Source of the DNA: Paludibacteraceae bacterium
GTDB lineage: Bacteria; Bacteroidota; Bacteroidia; Bacteroidales; Paludibacteraceae
DNA: 64,000 nucleotides
NCBI GenBank assembly: GCA_017559385.1
Contig: JAFYSK010000066.1
Location: 1 to 64,000, forward strand
Direction: 5' to 3'
Shown here: positions 7,348-16,167 of the stretch, one piece after another
Layout of the letters: each line of letters begins with the position of its first letter
Numbering within the stretch: position 1 is the first letter of the stretch
The notes under the pieces: model-generated
Databases searched by the model: none
What the model saw: the letters and a program-made list of their open reading frames with translations, nothing else
What the model was told of the DNA's origin: nothing
Made by a program: the position numbers and the translations under genes

Positions 7348-8370
7348 TCACGTATACTTGCCAGTAGCAACCTTTTGCAGTAAGTCATTTAATCCTTTCT
7401 TGTCAGGATTATTAGTCTGATAATACGTATCACTTCGATATTTTAAATAACTAAAAATGCCATCTTTTACTTTAATCTCAAAATCGCCTGGCAGTTTACC
7501 AAGATTGATACGTACATTATTAAGAGAAGTAGTATCCTTCGTTATAATAGTAATAGCTTTTAAATTAGGAGACTCTAACACGTTTTTAAAATATTGTCTG
7601 TCTGTAGATCCCATGGAGTGTCCAATAAAGATTATATTTTCAACATCGTTGAGATGTGAATCAAACTGATTTTTTAACCTTTTATAGTTAGGCATCATAT
7701 CATTTTTTAAAACAGAAGGGCACACAGCAGATACTTCTTCGCTATAATTACAGCCTAATACAAGAGATAATTTATTATTACTTTCTGCCTCAAACAAACT
7801 ACTATGAACATAATGTATTTTGGCTTTGGCCATATCATTTGTATATCCCAATTTTTCTAATAGCAATTCACACGAATATGTATAATTGAAAGACCAAATT
7901 TCAAAATCCGCTTTTGCATCTACTAAAGCACATAATATTTTATAAGAAACTTTATCATAATAGGAAAATGCTTTTATATCACGTGGTATTTTTGAGATAA
8001 ACTTATATAAGAAATATTTTACTGCATTAACTTCACGCAATATTATCTTTGAGGATAATGATTCTCCTTGATCTACACAATACTCTCTTAGACATTCCTC
8101 TAAATCAACCCAATTATTATACTCTTCTTCTTTTTTTATATAGTCTGCTAAACTATTAGGATATATATTCATATCCCTAGAATATTCAGGTTCCACATCA
8201 TAGCTATTAGGATAATTCTCAATCAAAAGAGTCTGAAACAAGTCGCTATTCACAAAATCACTATAGCTTGTTTTGAACCCTAAATCCAGATCAAAACCAT
8301 TACCTACAACTACAACCACCTTGGGTTTCTTTACCTCATCTGTCACTACTTCAGTTTTCTCTTCTACCAT
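7348..8370 (-). CDS. AbiH-family abortive infection protein
   Basis: The family is named after lactococcal AbiH, a single-gene phage abortive-infection determinant. Diagnostic features are the N-terminal VVVVVGNGFDLDLGFKTSY (nucleotide-binding-like loop typical of AbiH), and the C-terminal FIGHSMGSTDRQYF. The Met at 8370 is chosen because the family starts only a few residues before the GNGFDL motif; an upstream ATG at 8394 would add 8 residues. The length (340 residues) is normal. It is an independent unit with its own terminator, on the same strand as the rest of the defence-type island. The biochemical activity of AbiH proteins is not established. Confidence 0.85.
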   Translation of the reverse strand: MVEEKTEVVTDEVKKPKVVVVVGNGFDLDLGFKTSYSDFVNSDLFQTLLIENYPNSYDVEPEYSRDMNIYPNSLADYIKKEEEYNNWVDLEECLREYCVDQGESLSSKIILREVNAVKYFLYKFISKIPRDIKAFSYYDKVSYKILCALVDAKADFEIWSFNYTYSCELLLEKLGYTNDMAKAKIHYVHSSLFEAESNNKLSLVLGCNYSEEVSAVCPSVLKNDMMPNYKRLKNQFDSHLNDVENIIFIGHSMGSTDRQYFKNVLESPNLKAITIITKDTTSLNNVRINLGKLPGDFEIKVKDGIFSYLKYRSDTYYQTNNPDKKGLNDLLQKVATGKYT

Positions 8371-8521
8371 AATTAAGGATTTTAAAGTTAACATTTATAA
8401 TCTCCCCCAGCAGTTATATGCCGGTTTTTCCGCAAATTTACCACTTTTTCCCGAACTCTCTAAATTATTACGAGAATTTCTTCTGTGATTACAGGATTAA
8501 CATATCCTACACCCTTTAAAA

Positions 8522-8552
8522 ACAACCACCGCAAATTGCATGCGATGGTTGT
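8522..8552 (-). terminator. Terminator downstream of the fragment at 8560-8919
   Basis: 12-bp stem with one mismatch (ACAACCACCGCA / TGCGATGGTTGT); on the minus strand TTTTTAAA follows. Confidence 0.7.
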
Positions 8553-8559
8553 GGGCCAG

Positions 8560-8919
8560 CTACTTTACCTTCTCTTTTATCTTTGAAACACTTTCCAAGG
8601 TTGCCTTTCTCTTCTGCTCTTTCCTTTTTTGTTCTAATTTATCGTCTTGGATTAATTCTATTCCATTTTTCATTGCATCAAAATACTGCAAGCACTCTTC
8701 TTCTGACAATTCGTGAATCCCTTTGCTAAGTATACCATACACATCCTTAATCTCAACTAGGGTTCCTGGTAAATAATCACGAAGCAAAGTTATTTTATCA
8801 TTCATTCGCCCTCTAGCATATTGTTCTTTGTCTATTGCATCATCTTTTAATGCTTGTTCATATGCTGATTGTATCAAATTCTCAAAGATGCGACGAAGAT
8901 AGACAAAAGAGCCAAACAC
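8560..8919 (-). pseudogene. 3' fragment of a larger gene
   Basis: The frame encodes about 119 residues (GSFVYLRRIFENLIQSAYEQ ... KGIHELSEEECLQYF ...) ending in a K/E-rich helix. The only available start is a GTG at the very junction with unrelated sequence, and the text reads like the second half of a longer helical protein whose N-terminal half is gone. Its start is fused out of frame to the beginning of a glycosyltransferase-like gene (8882-9049). I infer a deletion or recombination joint at about 8919-8925. The family of the fragment is not firmly known. Confidence 0.6.
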
Positions 8920-9049
8920 CTACTCTATCCTCTTTGATGTCATTAGAAAAGAGAATATAGTCAAATCGATCATCAATTACCGTCGGTTGCATGATCTCAT
9001 CATATCCGCCAACCATGGCGGTGTATATAGCGTATTTCTTTTGTTGCAT
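8882..9049 (-). pseudogene. 5' fragment of a DUF616-like (TOD1/MUCI70-type) glycosyltransferase gene
   Basis: From the ATG at 9049 the frame reads MQQKKYAIYTAMVGGYDEI, then VIDDRFDYILFSND, which is the usual opening of DUF616 glycosyltransferase-like proteins. After about 44 residues it runs into the other gene fragment in the wrong frame and stops at 8882. The remaining 200 or so residues of the enzyme are absent. It overlaps the 8560-8919 fragment and marks a joint between two truncated genes. Confidence 0.65.
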
Positions 9050-9365
9050 ACTCGTTGTTATCTATTTGATTCTTTTTCCTTTCTGAGCAATCAGTACCGA
9101 AAAAAGTGATTGGTTGGTCATAGAATTTATTGATTAATGTTTAACGATTCGCTCACTCGTTAATTCCTTCATTCCTTAATTCGTTCACTCGCTCATTCCT
9201 GTTATTCCAAACTGTCTGCGCTGAATATTGGTCGTTTTGGTTGTGGTATCTCTCTTCGAAGTGCTGGATGGATGCGTGGGCTTTGGCTTATCTTTCATCA
9301 TGCTTGTTGATTGAGAAAACGGTCAAGAAGTGATATAGGAGATGAAATGTGGGTGACGAGGAAGA
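9050..9365. repeat. Gap with a GTTAATTCCTTAATTC-type array
   Basis: Positions 9137-9200 hold loosely repeated TTCGTTCACTCG and TTAATTCCTTCATTCC units of the same family as 23648-23716, 24080-24134 and 29719-29830. The remainder (about 9205-9365) shows nothing I can assign. Confidence 0.6.
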
Positions 9366-10916
9366 TTAAATAATGATTCCAAAATCTCTAATCTGCTTAT
9401 CAAAATTTTTTTTAAAGTTTTCAACATCATCTTTCAATGCCTCGAGCATTGGATTTATTACATGTGTTGCATTTCTACCGAAATATTCTGAATTAATTTT
9501 AAACCACTTTTTTGCACACACGCGATCTTTCTCAATTTGAGTATATGATACTTCTTCAAAACATTTTTGTTTGCTATATCCACTGCGTAGAGTTTCCCAT
9601 AAAGGATTCGCGTCGGATAGACTATGTAAAAAATTAGCTAACATTCGCTCGGGCGAGTATAATCCAGGCAAAAGTAAAATATTATTAGCTCCCTTTGATC
9701 TTTTTAATGTACGATTAGTTCTTGCATCTCCATCCAAAATAACTAGTGAATTTGGCTTGCAAAATGCAGGTACTTTTCGTGTAATTGACAAATCAATTAA
9801 ATTACAGGAGCTCAATGTACAACTATGAAAATTTAAATATTTTACTCTTTTAGTCTTTAGTATAGCCTTCGCAAAACAAATTGTTTCAGCGTCCTCTGCA
9901 TAAACATCTATCTTTTTTTTATCTTTTTTACCTTCAGTCATTACTAAAAGGTTCCAAAGAACTATCTGATAAGTTGCATTCTTTATAGCAACAACATTAT
10001 TATCGCATTTTTTTAAATATACTAACGACATTTGATGTGCTGTTTCAGGTATTAGTTTACACTCGTTAGTAATTTCTTGATAAGCTTCTAACAAAGATAA
10101 AGAATGAGTTGTAAAAATTATTTGCAAATCTAAATTGGATGCTTCTTTCCTTAATATTTTTAACAACTTGACTTGTGAAGCAGGATACATTGTTGCATCT
10201 AATTCGTCTATAGCAAGAATTCCACCATTGTAAAATTCCGGGTATGATTTTTTTAATCTTTTAAATGACAATAGAGCTAACAAAATCTTCCCTAAGTTAT
10301 CTTGCCCCATCGAGTTTTGGTTCCAATCATACAAGTCCGTATTAACACCGACAGAAACCTTTTCCGGTGAAGATAGAATAGGTGTGGAATAGATATTTGT
10401 CTCTGTAATTAAAATATAATCATGTTTTTCTTTTATCCAATCTATTTCCTCTTGTGTTAATGATAAAGACTTTTCCTCTTGAACATTAGCTTCTGCGATA
10501 GGAATCAGACGTTTCATACTCAAAAAGATAACAGGGTACTGAATGTAACCATCATCTTTTTGTTTGGATCCTTTTTTCCAAAAACGAATTTTTCCATTAT
10601 CTCGTTCTATACTTTCTACTGTAAAATCTTCCCTATCATCAAAGTGCAATGTCCATTCATGCTCTTTGGGTTTATCAAAGTTAGGCGATAATCTAAACTT
10701 ATCAGCAAATTGAGATTTGTAATTACCTCCACATAACGGCTTCTCAAGAATCATAGGATTATCTTTTGAAATTGTAAAAGTTTGAGTAATAATCCCCAAT
10801 AACGTAGACTTTTGAGTTCCATTTTGTCCCGCAATAGCCGTTAATTGCGATCCCAAAACAACAGATTGCTCCTTGAACCCGCGAAACCTTTTAATATCAA
10901 CACTTGTTATTTTCAT
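9366..10916 (-). CDS. OLD-like ATPase (AAA_15/AAA_21) with a Toprim-like C-terminal region
   Basis: This 516-residue protein starts with an SMC/ABC-type ATPase head: IKRFRGFKE, P-loop GQNGTQKST (residues 30-38), Walker B GGILAIDELDATMYP and the H-loop IIFTTHSLSLLE. The P-loop has Gln where the last Gly of GxxxxGKS is expected. The C-terminal third has an acidic AEDAE motif and later VILDGDART, as in the Toprim nuclease of OLD proteins. OLD-type proteins are ATPase-regulated nucleases in Gabija and P2 Old immunity. The start overlaps the methylase gene by ATGA, so the ParB-like, methylase and ATPase genes form one operon. Role as the effector is inferred. Confidence 0.8.
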   Translation of the reverse strand: MKITSVDIKRFRGFKEQSVVLGSQLTAIAGQNGTQKSTLLGIITQTFTISKDNPMILEKPLCGGNYKSQFADKFRLSPNFDKPKEHEWTLHFDDREDFTVESIERDNGKIRFWKKGSKQKDDGYIQYPVIFLSMKRLIPIAEANVQEEKSLSLTQEEIDWIKEKHDYILITETNIYSTPILSSPEKVSVGVNTDLYDWNQNSMGQDNLGKILLALLSFKRLKKSYPEFYNGGILAIDELDATMYPASQVKLLKILRKEASNLDLQIIFTTHSLSLLEAYQEITNECKLIPETAHQMSLVYLKKCDNNVVAIKNATYQIVLWNLLVMTEGKKDKKKIDVYAEDAETICFAKAILKTKRVKYLNFHSCTLSSCNLIDLSITRKVPAFCKPNSLVILDGDARTNRTLKRSKGANNILLLPGLYSPERMLANFLHSLSDANPLWETLRSGYSKQKCFEEVSYTQIEKDRVCAKKWFKINSEYFGRNATHVINPMLEALKDDVENFKKNFDKQIRDFGIII

Positions 10917-11791
10917 ATCCTTTCAATTATGATATCTTTTGTAGCCCTTTTGATTACTGGTTCATGAGGAAAAACAATATTCTCAGAATGAGTTAAGAGT
11001 TCTTTCCCTGATTTAGAGTTTTGCACAGTATATGGAATAGTAAATTGATACAAAGGCCTTACTTGGTATAAATTCCTAATAGGTTCTACATTATCATAGG
11101 ATAATATCCAATGGAATTGAGCTTCATTAATCAAATATTTAGCCAATTCTGCGTGTCCCTCTGAAGTATAATGATTCATATAAAGACACTCTCCCTTCTG
11201 ATAGTATGGAGGATCTAAGTATACAAAAGTCTCATTATGTAATGTTCTCACAAAGTCTATAGCATCCAAACAAGAAACATGTATTCTATTTGTGTAGTTG
11301 GCTATAGTTTCTAAGCGATTTATAAGGTTTTCTTTATTGAAACGGCAATCAATCTTATACTTTGCACCAGCTTGTTTTAAAACAGAGGTACCGCCTATTG
11401 GACCAGCATTAATTATTCCAGATCGATTGGTTCTCGTCATATAAAAAGTTGCAAAACCCAATTCAAAAGAAGGAGTATTTGCATTCATTATAATTTCCTT
11501 TTGCTTTCTCCATTCCTCCAATGTAACAGTACAGGTATTTACTTTATCAATAAATTGTTGTGGGTTTTGTACAAAGTAATACCAAAATGAGAAGACTCCT
11601 ATATTTGCATCATTTATAAAAACATCACTGACCCTTTCACTCAACAATAGATTTATAGCAGCACCTGCCCCCCCGGCATATGGTTCTGCATATGCAGGAC
11701 AGCCCATCCTATTAAGTTCAAACAACTCAACAAAAAAAGGAGTCATTAGAGACTTTCCTCCTGGATATCTCAAAGGTGAACAATTTCTCAT
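10913..11791 (-). CDS. D12-class DNA adenine methyltransferase (Dam-like)
   Basis: The 292-residue enzyme should transfer a methyl group from S-adenosylmethionine to adenine N6. It shows the class signature LRYPGGKSLMTPFF (residues 7-20), the cofactor motif AEPYAGGAG (35-43) and the catalytic DPPY (193-196) in FVYLDPPYYQKG. It lies between the ParB-like gene (4-base gap) and the ATPase gene (4-base overlap). No restriction endonuclease gene of the usual type is next to it, so its mark may protect self DNA from the ATPase/Toprim partner. The target sequence is unknown. Confidence 0.92.
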   Translation of the reverse strand: MRNCSPLRYPGGKSLMTPFFVELFELNRMGCPAYAEPYAGGAGAAINLLLSERVSDVFINDANIGVFSFWYYFVQNPQQFIDKVNTCTVTLEEWRKQKEIIMNANTPSFELGFATFYMTRTNRSGIINAGPIGGTSVLKQAGAKYKIDCRFNKENLINRLETIANYTNRIHVSCLDAIDFVRTLHNETFVYLDPPYYQKGECLYMNHYTSEGHAELAKYLINEAQFHWILSYDNVEPIRNLYQVRPLYQFTIPYTVQNSKSGKELLTHSENIVFPHEPVIKRATKDIIIERI

Positions 11792-11795
11792 ACGT

Positions 11796-13253
11796 TTATT
11801 TTTCTTTAATATCTAACAACGTACAAAATAATGGAAACAAGAAATCCCAGAATCCATTTATATACTCAGGCACCAAATGAGTAGTACTCATGCTATGCTG
11901 ATAGCCATTCAATATATCTAATGTATATCTTGCATCATTTGATTTTAATTGAATTAATATCTTTTTTGCCTCTGAATATTTCGACAAACGTTTTTCTAAA
12001 CAATTGAGTCTCTTCTTTAATGGTATTTCTCTGAAACTTAAGTTACATTCTTCTTCAAAATCTCGACGCAAACCATTTGCTTCAACATATTCAACAATAG
12101 CTAAATCAAGAAAAATTCGAATAGAGGCAGCTACCAAATTTATACAAGACTTCACTTTTACTTTTTTCAGTTCATCAAAGATTCCAACTAGGCGATAATT
12201 TGACGCATTGATATAATAACATTTTAAAATTAACTTTTCTCGATAGGGATCCCCCTTTTGTGGAATCTTTTTATCACGTTTATTTTCTTTAGGACAACTA
12301 TCTTCTAAAGAAGAATTTTCATTTAAACTCGAAGTAGTTAGAGAAGAATCATATTCTTCGTCTACCTCTAAATTCACAGATGGTAGTTTGCTTAATATTT
12401 CCTGTAAATTGGAAGTAATAGTACGTGTATCAATTTTGATACGATCTTCAGACTTTGAAAGAACATTCCGCAAAAAAGCAGCAAATGCTTTCATAAAATC
12501 ACCATAATTTCTAATCTTAACATTTATTCCTTCATAAGCAATTCCCCATTTCTCACGTACTTCTAGATTGCTAAAAAAACGTTCAATGATAGTAATCGGA
12601 AATTTATGCGAATTAGCATCTTTATACTCATCCTCTGTTAATAATACTTTCATATCATCGCTTTCAACCAAACGAATGATATTCAACATACGCAAAGCAT
12701 ATTCCAATTCTGCAATAGTCATTTGTGCCTGAACTTGCATGTGACTCATATCCTTATTACACACCTCATCAAATTGATATGCAATCCATCTAAATTGTTG
12801 TAATCGAGACCATGATTTGCGCAAGGAAGAGGTATTGTTGCGTTGGCTAATATACCATGATGCTTCTTCAAAAGAGGGAGCGATATATACATGTATTTTA
12901 GTAATTTTCTCAGGCATACTATCCGCCAAATCACGGATGTATTTTCTCATCCCTTTGGGAGCTTTATTCGGATTTAATAATAATTTTAGTGCGAGTACCC
13001 TACGATTACCTTCTGCTACGCAAAAACGCTTTCTTTCATCTTTCCACACCACAATAGGATCTATCGGGCGGAATCTCTGCGCAATAGATTTAATCAAATC
13101 ATTAAAACTACTTTTTTCCTGCTCATCTTCAACTAACGCTTCCGCAAAATCTGTCACAGAAATTAAGTCCTCATTAGGATTATATCGAGGATTTGCTTTC
13201 CACAATTTAAGATTCTCTACAGATCTTACATATTTACGATCGTACCATTCCAT
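11796..13253 (-). CDS. ParB/sulfiredoxin-fold protein, first gene of the methylase-ATPase operon
   Basis: The N-terminal 160 residues have a ParB-type nuclease-like fold: LKLWKANPRYNP, PIDPIVVWKDERKRFCVAEG and the key GNRR in VAEGNRRVLALKLLL (about residues 112-126). A helical region RQFRW...ELEYALRMLNI follows, then a Ser/Glu-rich linker (about 305-335) and an all-helical C-terminal domain. ParB-fold proteins bind DNA, hydrolyse CTP or act as nucleases; which applies here is unknown. It leads the operon and no chromosome-partitioning ParA is present, so a sensor or nuclease role in a defence module is inferred. Length 485 residues. Confidence 0.75.
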   Translation of the reverse strand: MEWYDRKYVRSVENLKLWKANPRYNPNEDLISVTDFAEALVEDEQEKSSFNDLIKSIAQRFRPIDPIVVWKDERKRFCVAEGNRRVLALKLLLNPNKAPKGMRKYIRDLADSMPEKITKIHVYIAPSFEEASWYISQRNNTSSLRKSWSRLQQFRWIAYQFDEVCNKDMSHMQVQAQMTIAELEYALRMLNIIRLVESDDMKVLLTEDEYKDANSHKFPITIIERFFSNLEVREKWGIAYEGINVKIRNYGDFMKAFAAFLRNVLSKSEDRIKIDTRTITSNLQEILSKLPSVNLEVDEEYDSSLTTSSLNENSSLEDSCPKENKRDKKIPQKGDPYREKLILKCYYINASNYRLVGIFDELKKVKVKSCINLVAASIRIFLDLAIVEYVEANGLRRDFEEECNLSFREIPLKKRLNCLEKRLSKYSEAKKILIQLKSNDARYTLDILNGYQHSMSTTHLVPEYINGFWDFLFPLFCTLLDIKEK

Positions 13254-13297
13254 AATTTATAATTAGAAATCCAGAAATATTCTATATAGTATTCCTC

Positions 13298-14872
13298 TTA
13301 TACCCACTCTATCCTACACTCGTGTTTCTTGGTTGCTTTGTCGTAGTTTATTCCTACTAGCACCACTTCGCCAGCAAAATCTTTCAACATGCCTGCATAA
13401 CGCTTCTCATGTATCTGCGCAATAGCTGTATCTGCTGATTGGTCATATTTCAGTTCTAGCACCACGGCGGGTTTGTAGCAATTAGGACGTGGTATCAATA
13501 CGATATCCGCGAAGCCCTTACCCGTAGGCAATTCACGCACCCTCATATAATCTTTTTGGCTCGTATAATACGCCAATGTCAACACACAAGCCAAGGAATT
13601 CTCGTCATTATATTGCAGCACGCTCGTAGCATCACTATGAATCGCATCAATAGCAGCAGCTACAACCGCCTCCTTGCCATCCAGCGTAGCATTGAGCAAT
13701 TGTTCAGACTGCTGGATAGCAGTAGCCACAATGCCCCAATTACTATCCGACACGATGGCATTCTTAAACTCCGTTGCTACCTCACGATTAGGGATATGGC
13801 ATGTGCGCTGCTCACGATCATACGACAAATACCCCAAGTGAATCAACGAGGTCAACACATCATCTTTGCTACGCACGATATTCAAATCATTTTGGAAACT
13901 AGCCGTTTCTACAGAACAAGATTCACCTGCCAATAAACGAATCACACCCTCTTGCAGTCCATCAAAATCCATACGGATATAGGTTGCCACCGTATCATAA
14001 GCACTGGTATTTGCCCAATAGCTATCGCAATAATCGTTATAGATAGCCGCCATCACAGAGGTTGGGTTAAACATACCTTTGCTGCCACCAATCTGATACC
14101 CATCGTACCACTCTGCCAGTTGCGCATAGTTCATTTGATGCTTCTCGCACAGGTCTTTCACCTCATCCACTGTAAAGCCAAAACACTCCGCCAATGGACC
14201 AGGTTGCACCATGGAGTATTCATGGAAATTATTGAGTGCAGATTGGGTGTTGTATTTCTTGATTGGCAAAATACCCGTCATATATACGCCTGCAAAAGTG
14301 GACATTGCTGTAGTGGACTTGAAGAGACCACGAAGCAATGTAATATATTCATCCACTACAGTACTACCCTGTGGCAATTCGCGCAGAGGTGCATCCCATT
14401 CGTCTATGATAACAATAAACTTCTCTTGATTGGGCTGAGACGCAATCGTGTATAGCGCATCTGCTAGATTATTATCTTCTGGATAGGACAAGTCGGGATA
14501 TATCTCGCGCAACTCCGCTATCACATCCAATTGGATACGATTGACAATATGCTCAGGCGCATAGCGAGTCATAAAATCCGTCATATCCAAATAAAGTACT
14601 GGATAGCGTTGAAAATGCTGTTGAAACGAAGGAGTATGGGCAATCTGCAAGTCTTGGAATAGTTCTTTGGAATCGCACCATTGATCGTAGTAGGCATACA
14701 GCATCTTGGCCGTGATAGACTTACCAAAGCGGCGTGCACGACTAACACAATTAAATTGACGTTCAGTGTTAAGCGTAGAATTGATTACGTGAATCAATCC
14801 GCTCTTATCTACAAACTCACCATTTCGCACTGCACGAAATCCGTCATTTCCTTTTTGTAAAAACTTGCCCAT
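13298..14872 (-). CDS. AAA-ATPase-like / PD-(D/E)XK protein (DUF1703 type)
   Basis: This 524-residue protein has the common Bacteroidota architecture of an AAA-ATPase_like domain with a C-terminal PDDEXK_9 nuclease domain. Features are the N-terminal GNDGFRAVRNGEFVDKSGLI, the P-loop-like SRARRFGKSITAKML, the Walker B-like FIVIIDEWDAPL, and C-terminal GFADIVLIPRPN...AVVLELKYDQS (D...E-x-K). The Met at 14872 is chosen because the longer frame runs into promoter sequence. Function is unproven; such proteins are often multicopy. The promoter with a GCGATATAT palindrome (14895-14935) is shared almost exactly with the RhuM-like gene. Confidence 0.85.
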   Translation of the reverse strand: MGKFLQKGNDGFRAVRNGEFVDKSGLIHVINSTLNTERQFNCVSRARRFGKSITAKMLYAYYDQWCDSKELFQDLQIAHTPSFQQHFQRYPVLYLDMTDFMTRYAPEHIVNRIQLDVIAELREIYPDLSYPEDNNLADALYTIASQPNQEKFIVIIDEWDAPLRELPQGSTVVDEYITLLRGLFKSTTAMSTFAGVYMTGILPIKKYNTQSALNNFHEYSMVQPGPLAECFGFTVDEVKDLCEKHQMNYAQLAEWYDGYQIGGSKGMFNPTSVMAAIYNDYCDSYWANTSAYDTVATYIRMDFDGLQEGVIRLLAGESCSVETASFQNDLNIVRSKDDVLTSLIHLGYLSYDREQRTCHIPNREVATEFKNAIVSDSNWGIVATAIQQSEQLLNATLDGKEAVVAAAIDAIHSDATSVLQYNDENSLACVLTLAYYTSQKDYMRVRELPTGKGFADIVLIPRPNCYKPAVVLELKYDQSADTAIAQIHEKRYAGMLKDFAGEVVLVGINYDKATKKHECRIEWV

Positions 14873-14894
14873 AGGTATTAATAAACTTTTGCGT

Positions 14895-14966
14895 GCAAAA
14901 GTACAAAAAAAAAGCGATATATACAAATATATCGCAGTTTTTATCTACTTTTCATCAAATTCCCTG
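14895..14966 (-). promoter_or_regulatory. Promoter-operator module, copy 1
   Basis: On the minus strand a -7 box TACTTTTG (14896-14903) lies 23 bases before the start codon at 14872. Upstream, at the -33 position, is a perfect palindrome GCGATATAT-N4-ATATATCGC (14914-14935). The 72-base block matches 31099-31170 at 67 positions, so two unrelated genes share it. Confidence 0.7.
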
Positions 14967-14994
14967 CAAATTAGGCGAGCACCATAAGACATCA

Positions 14995-16080
14995 CTAGGA
15001 CTTCGATGTGTATTTTCTAAACTTTTCTCTATTCTTTCGAAGATACGGTTTTATATCTATTAATATATTCTCCTTAGGCAATTCAATATTTTTACTATCT
15101 ACGTTCAAATCTATTCGCATAGCATTTGTAATATCCTTCAACAAGTCACCTAATCTATTATGCAATTCCATTGCTCGTTTATCATCCTGCATCGTTAAAG
15201 CATTGTGAAATTTCAAGACATCATCTCTATATATTTCCAATAGATTTACTAATTCTTCACTGCCTATGATATAGGTACGAGCTAACCTTTTATTGATATA
15301 AGTTTCTAATAATGGATAATCACCTTTGGCAAAAGGATTTGTTAAGAATAAAGTATATAATTCACCTATTAAAGCAGCGTACTCACAATAGCGTGCATAT
15401 AAGCGAGGTTGTTTTATAAAAGATGGAGATGCTAATCTTGTTGCCTTAATTATTAGATCCATTGTTCGTGCTATAAATTTTGCACAATTAACTTTACTCA
15501 TCATAGAATGAATTGACTCTATATGACGACATTGACCATCACTAGCTACCAATTTAGATCTGCTTACAATTTCAGCATTCTTATGAGCTATTCCATTACG
15601 TAAAATAGTTAAATCCAATGCAAAATTTTTATCCTGCTCATTCCATACTTCCATCTGAACAAAATAAGGTGCTATATCTTTCAAAGTTTTTTTCTCAAAA
15701 GCATCCTCAATTATAGTATGTGCTTGTTTATTTATTGGTAAGGTATCACATATAGCATTCATACATGTCCGTTCAAGTATTCCTTGTAATTCTACTATTA
15801 AGGCAGAATTATTATTTTGAAGATAAAGAGAATGAGCTGTATCAAAAACGATAGCTGAATACCCATCATAAAAACCTCTTTCAATAGATTGTTCAGGATA
15901 AATTGCATTTATTTCATTCAGCAATGCCATAATTTTCTCCTCTTTTTGCATTAGTGCTTTTTGAATATCATCTGCAATAAAGTGCAACCGTTCCTCAAGA
16001 CGGATTGGTAAATTTTCTATCTTATCTTTCAATAGTTTTTCAGTTTCCTTCTTTTTACTATTAGAATTCAATTTTGCCAT
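14995..16080 (-). CDS. HEPN-like protein of unknown function
   Basis: This 361-residue, mainly alpha-helical protein is not recognised by family. At residues 158-168 it contains TILRNGIAHKN, which fits the R-x4-H motif (R161, H166) of HEPN domains, many of which are RNases in toxin-antitoxin and abortive-infection systems. The N-terminus is Lys/Ser-rich and there is no signal peptide. It is the fourth gene of a same-strand group (HEPN-like, SIR2-like, nuclease-like, this), separated by 87 bases from the third. Whether it belongs to that system is uncertain. The motif alone is weak evidence for RNase activity. Confidence 0.6.
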   Translation of the reverse strand: MAKLNSNSKKKETEKLLKDKIENLPIRLEERLHFIADDIQKALMQKEEKIMALLNEINAIYPEQSIERGFYDGYSAIVFDTAHSLYLQNNNSALIVELQGILERTCMNAICDTLPINKQAHTIIEDAFEKKTLKDIAPYFVQMEVWNEQDKNFALDLTILRNGIAHKNAEIVSRSKLVASDGQCRHIESIHSMMSKVNCAKFIARTMDLIIKATRLASPSFIKQPRLYARYCEYAALIGELYTLFLTNPFAKGDYPLLETYINKRLARTYIIGSEELVNLLEIYRDDVLKFHNALTMQDDKRAMELHNRLGDLLKDITNAMRIDLNVDSKNIELPKENILIDIKPYLRKNREKFRKYTSKS

Positions 16081-16167
16081 TATTTATCGAAGTTTTTAGA
16101 GGGCGAACTATTTTTCATGCTATTTCATAAAACTTTGAATATGATTATCGTCAAGTATAACCACACT

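Noticed and set aside
11796..13253. Chromosome-partitioning ParB
   Set aside because: No ParA partner or parS-like site, and the gene is coupled to a methylase and an ATPase.
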